DNA of 64,000 bases from Nocardioides sp. URHA0032 (GTDB taxonomy: Bacteria > Actinomycetota > Actinomycetes > Propionibacteriales > Nocardioidaceae): the NCBI RefSeq assembly GCF_000620645.1, contig NZ_JIAV01000019.1, positions 1 to 64,000 of the forward strand, in the 5' to 3' direction. The notes beneath the pieces were generated by a model that searched no databases, was not told where the DNA came from, and saw only the letters and a program-made list of their open reading frames with translations. The position numbers and the translations under genes were made by a program. Below, piece by piece: positions 61,547-64,000 of this stretch. Positions within the stretch are counted from its first letter, which is position 1, and each line of letters opens with the position of its first letter.

Positions 61547-62464
61547 ATGCTCAAGCGGCACACCCTGGTGGCAGCGACCACCCTGCTCACCGCCCTGGTC
61601 CTCGCGGGCTGCGGCAGCTCCGACGGCGGCGGCGCCGACGCGGACGCTCCGGCGGCCGGCAGCGGCGTCTGCGGCGAGGGCACCCCGGACGGCCTGCTCA
61701 AGGAGGTCTGCGACAAGGGCACGATCACGGTGTCGACGGACCCGGCGTACCCGCCGCAGTCCTCGCTGGACCCGAAGACGAACACCTACGTCGGCTTCGA
61801 CATCGACGTGGCGACCGAGATCGCTCACCGGCTGGGCGTGAAGATCGGCTGGGAGACACCCTCGTGGGACGTCATCACCGCGGGCGGCTGGAACGACCGC
61901 TGGCAGATGAGCGTCGGCTCGATGACCCCGACGAACGCCCGCCAGAAGGTCCTCGACTTCACCCAGCCGTACTACTACACGCCGGCCGTGGTGGCCGTGA
62001 ACACCGACAACACCACGATCTCGGACGTCTCCACGGACCTGGACGGCAAGAAGATCGGCGTCTGCTCCGGCTGCACGTACGAGGCCTTCCTCGACAAGAC
62101 CCTGGCGATCAACGGCTTCACCTTCGACTTCGTCATCGACGACGCCGACATCCACGGCTACGACACCGACACGACCGCCCTGCAGGACCTGGCGCTCGGT
62201 GACGGCACCCGCCTGGACGCGGTGATCACCTCGCTCACCACGGCGCAGGGCTACGCCGACGCCGGCAACCCGGTCAAGATCGTGGGCGACCCGGTGTTCT
62301 ACGAGCCGCTCGCGGTCGCCATCGACAAGTCCGCGGAGCAGGACCCGACGAGCCTGGCCGAGGCGATCGACAAGATCGTCGGCGAGATGCACGACGACGG
62401 CACCCTGACCGAGCTCTCCAAGAAGTGGTACGACGGCGTCGACCTCTCCGTGTCGCAGCAGTGA
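61547..62464 (+). CDS. Amino-acid ABC transporter substrate-binding lipoprotein
   Basis: A 305-residue lipoprotein: signal peptide with lipobox LVLAGC (Cys21), then a polar amino-acid-binding fold (ITVSTDPAYPPQSS, VGFDIDVATEIAHRLG, DFTQPYYYTPAVVAV). The unusual CSGCTYEAF segment replaces the usual ligand-loop sequence, so the ligand is uncertain. GAGGAGG (61534-61540) precedes ATG 61547. It forms an importer with the next two genes. Confidence 0.92.
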   Translation: MLKRHTLVAATTLLTALVLAGCGSSDGGGADADAPAAGSGVCGEGTPDGLLKEVCDKGTITVSTDPAYPPQSSLDPKTNTYVGFDIDVATEIAHRLGVKIGWETPSWDVITAGGWNDRWQMSVGSMTPTNARQKVLDFTQPYYYTPAVVAVNTDNTTISDVSTDLDGKKIGVCSGCTYEAFLDKTLAINGFTFDFVIDDADIHGYDTDTTALQDLALGDGTRLDAVITSLTTAQGYADAGNPVKIVGDPVFYEPLAVAIDKSAEQDPTSLAEAIDKIVGEMHDDGTLTELSKKWYDGVDLSVSQQ

Positions 62465-63375
62465 CCGATCCCGCCGCCCCCGCAGAGTCGCGGATCGAGC
62501 GGCTCGCGCTCGCCAGTGCGCGCGTCCCGTTCCGGCTGAAGGTGGCCGCCGTCTGGGTGGTCATCTTCGTGCTGCTCGCGCTGTTCGTGCTCGCTGCCGG
62601 CTTCGATCGTGACTGGATCCGCGACAACATCCGGTACATCGCGGGCGGTCTGCGCTACACGCTCATCATGGCGGTCGGCGGCATCGGCATCGCGATCGTG
62701 CTGGCCACGTTCGGGGCGCTCGCCCGGCTGTCGCGGAACCCGATCGCGTACGGCGTGGCAGGGTTCTACGTCTCGTTCTTCCGGGGCACGCCGCTGATCG
62801 TGCAGATGTTCCTGATCTACCTCGCGCTACCGCCGGTCGGCCGCAACCTGGCCGATCGCTACACCTGGCTGCCCCCGGACTTCGACTCCGTGTTCGTGCT
62901 GTCCGCGGCGATGGCCGGCACGTTGGCCCTCGGCCTCAACTACGGCGCGTACATGACCGAGATCTTCCGGGCCGGCATCCAGGCAGTCGCGCTCGGCCAG
63001 TCCGAGGCGGCCGACGCGCTCGGCATGACGCACGCCCAGAAGATGCGCAAGGTGATCCTGCCGCAGGCGTTCCGCGTGATCATCCCCCCGACCGGCAACG
63101 AGTTCATCGCGATGATGAAGGACACGGCCCTGGTCTCGTTCCTCGGTGTGACGATCGCCAGCGCGGAGATCTTCCGGCGGGCCCAGCTGCTCGGGAAGGC
63201 CGACTTCAAGAACCTCGAGGCCTACCTGGCAGCGGCGATCATCTACTGGGCACTCACGGGCATCTTCTCGTTCTTCCAGCGCCGCCTGGAGTCCCGGCTG
63301 GCGCGCGGCTACGTGCGCACGCCGATGAAGGCGATCCCCGTCCAGCCCCACGGCGGCGGAGGAGGAGTCGTATGA
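62461..63375 (+). CDS. Amino-acid ABC transporter permease
   Basis: A 304-residue HisM/GlnP-type permease: one N-terminal helix, then the core with [18 protein letters not shown] and the EAA loop [20 protein letters not shown]. It overlaps the binding-protein stop (GTGA) and the ATPase start (ATGA). Confidence 0.93.
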   Translation: MTDPAAPAESRIERLALASARVPFRLKVAAVWVVIFVLLALFVLAAGFDRDWIRDNIRYIAGGLRYTLIMAVGGIGIAIVLATFGALARLSRNPIAYGVAGFYVSFFRGTPLIVQMFLIYLALPPVGRNLADRYTWLPPDFDSVFVLSAAMAGTLALGLNYGAYMTEIFRAGIQAVALGQSEAADALGMTHAQKMRKVILPQAFRVIIPPTGNEFIAMMKDTALVSFLGVTIASAEIFRRAQLLGKADFKNLEAYLAAAIIYWALTGIFSFFQRRLESRLARGYVRTPMKAIPVQPHGGGGGVV

Positions 63376-64000
63376 CCGACCCGATCGTCCGCATCGAAGG
63401 GCTGCACAAGCGCTTCGGCCACCTCGAGGTCGTCCGGGGCGTGGACCTGGAGGTCCAGCGCGGCGAGGTCGTGGTGATCTTCGGCCGGTCCGGGTCGGGC
63501 AAGTCCACGCTGCTGCGCTGCGTGAACATGATCGAGGACCCGACCGAAGGCACGATCGAGGTGTCCGGGGTCCGTCTCTCCGGCGGCCACCGGACCCGTC
63601 GCAAGCGCCGGCAGATCCGGCAGCTGCGGCTGAAGACCGGGATGGTGTTCCAGCAGTTCAACCTGTTCCCGAACATGACGGTCCTCGACAACGTGATGTG
63701 CGGTCCGGTGAGCGCCGGGCACGGCAAGGACACGGTGATCAAGCAGCAGGCCCTGGAGCTGCTCGACCGGGTCGGCCTGGCCGACAAGGCGGGCGAGCAC
63801 CCGATCCGGCTGTCGGGCGGGCAGCAGCAGCGGGTCGCGATCGCGCGAGCGCTCGCGATGCAGCCGGACGTGATGCTCTTCGACGAGCCGACGTCCTCGC
63901 TCGACCCGGAGCTGACCGGCGAGGTGCTGGCGGTGATGACCTCGCTGGCCACCGACCTGCACATGACGATGATGGTCGTGACCCACGAGATGGGCTTCGC
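63372..64000 (+). CDS. Amino-acid ABC transporter ATPase (truncated by window edge)
   Basis: The first 209 codons are present and open to the right edge. Walker A is [10 protein letters not shown]-loop VFQQFNLFP, signature LSGGQQQRV, Walker [13 protein letters not shown], and H-loop VTHEMGF: a HisP/GlnQ-type ATPase. It overlaps the permease stop by 4 bp. The C-terminal roughly 50 residues lie beyond the window. Confidence 0.95.
   Translation, partial: MTDPIVRIEGLHKRFGHLEVVRGVDLEVQRGEVVVIFGRSGSGKSTLLRCVNMIEDPTEGTIEVSGVRLSGGHRTRRKRRQIRQLRLKTGMVFQQFNLFPNMTVLDNVMCGPVSAGHGKDTVIKQQALELLDRVGLADKAGEHPIRLSGGQQQRVAIARALAMQPDVMLFDEPTSSLDPELTGEVLAVMTSLATDLHMTMMVVTHEMGF

Overview
The window is high-GC DNA packed with genes and has all the marks of an actinobacterium (Actinomycetota): a WhiB1 regulator, a SigR/RsrA pair, a UsfX/SigF pair, a PdtaS-type kinase, HisN, the 24-residue ribosomal protein bL37, and many apparently leaderless genes. 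The gene content and a palindromic element near the left end look most like Nocardioides or a relative; that placement is inference. No tRNA, rRNA, CRISPR array, transposase or phage gene was found, so this is core chromosome with a few accessory operons.

Layout. 1-700: a tiny DNA-binding protein, then about 480 bp of non-coding DNA full of inverted and direct repeats. 705-1945: anti-sigma factor and SigF behind a SigF-type promoter. 2546-18742: a core block (whiB1, pdtaS, bL37, rsrA/sigR, an SRAP protein, aroA, rsgA, hisN) whose order resembles the Mycobacterium tuberculosis region whiB1-pdtaS-rshA-sigH-Rv3226c-aroA-Rv3228, with insertions: a TPP enzyme, a thioesterase, and an ECF sigma factor fused to its own anti-sigma-like tail. 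18755-26043: assorted genes, including a secreted metalloprotease, an APC permease, and a MocR regulator divergent from a ceramidase-like gene.

26069-32463 is the most unusual part. Six overlapping minus-strand genes (dehydrogenase, 6-pyruvoyl-tetrahydropterin synthase-like protein, GT4 glycosyltransferase, flippase-like membrane protein, RibD-type reductase, GTP cyclohydrolase II) are divergent, by only 20 bp, from a CDP-alcohol phosphatidyltransferase/sulfatase-superfamily fusion. Together they suggest an undescribed pathway that turns GTP into a reduced pyrimidine or pterin that is glycosylated and perhaps attached to a membrane lipid or exported.

32453-43118: a SigL-like sigma/anti-sigma pair with a matching promoter, a SNF2 helicase, a MarR/MFS pair, and a five-gene ABC transporter/secreted protein/two-component operon. 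43160-46922: a copper operon (copZ, His-rich secreted protein, copA) behind a promoter holding a CsoR-like operator. 46913-52318: an LLM flavin enzyme and three cell-envelope membrane proteins. 53325-61434: a tightly overlapping ten-gene operon (TetR, CYP123-like P450, SDR, CYP51, ferredoxin, NTF2-like, ALDH, SDR, hydroxyisobutyrate dehydrogenase-like, CMD family) matching the mycobacterial cyp51 neighbourhood. 61547-64000: a polar amino-acid ABC importer whose ATPase runs off the right edge.

For about 18 genes a TANNNT hexamer lies exactly 6 or 7 nt before the start codon, which points to widespread leaderless transcription and was used to choose several starts.
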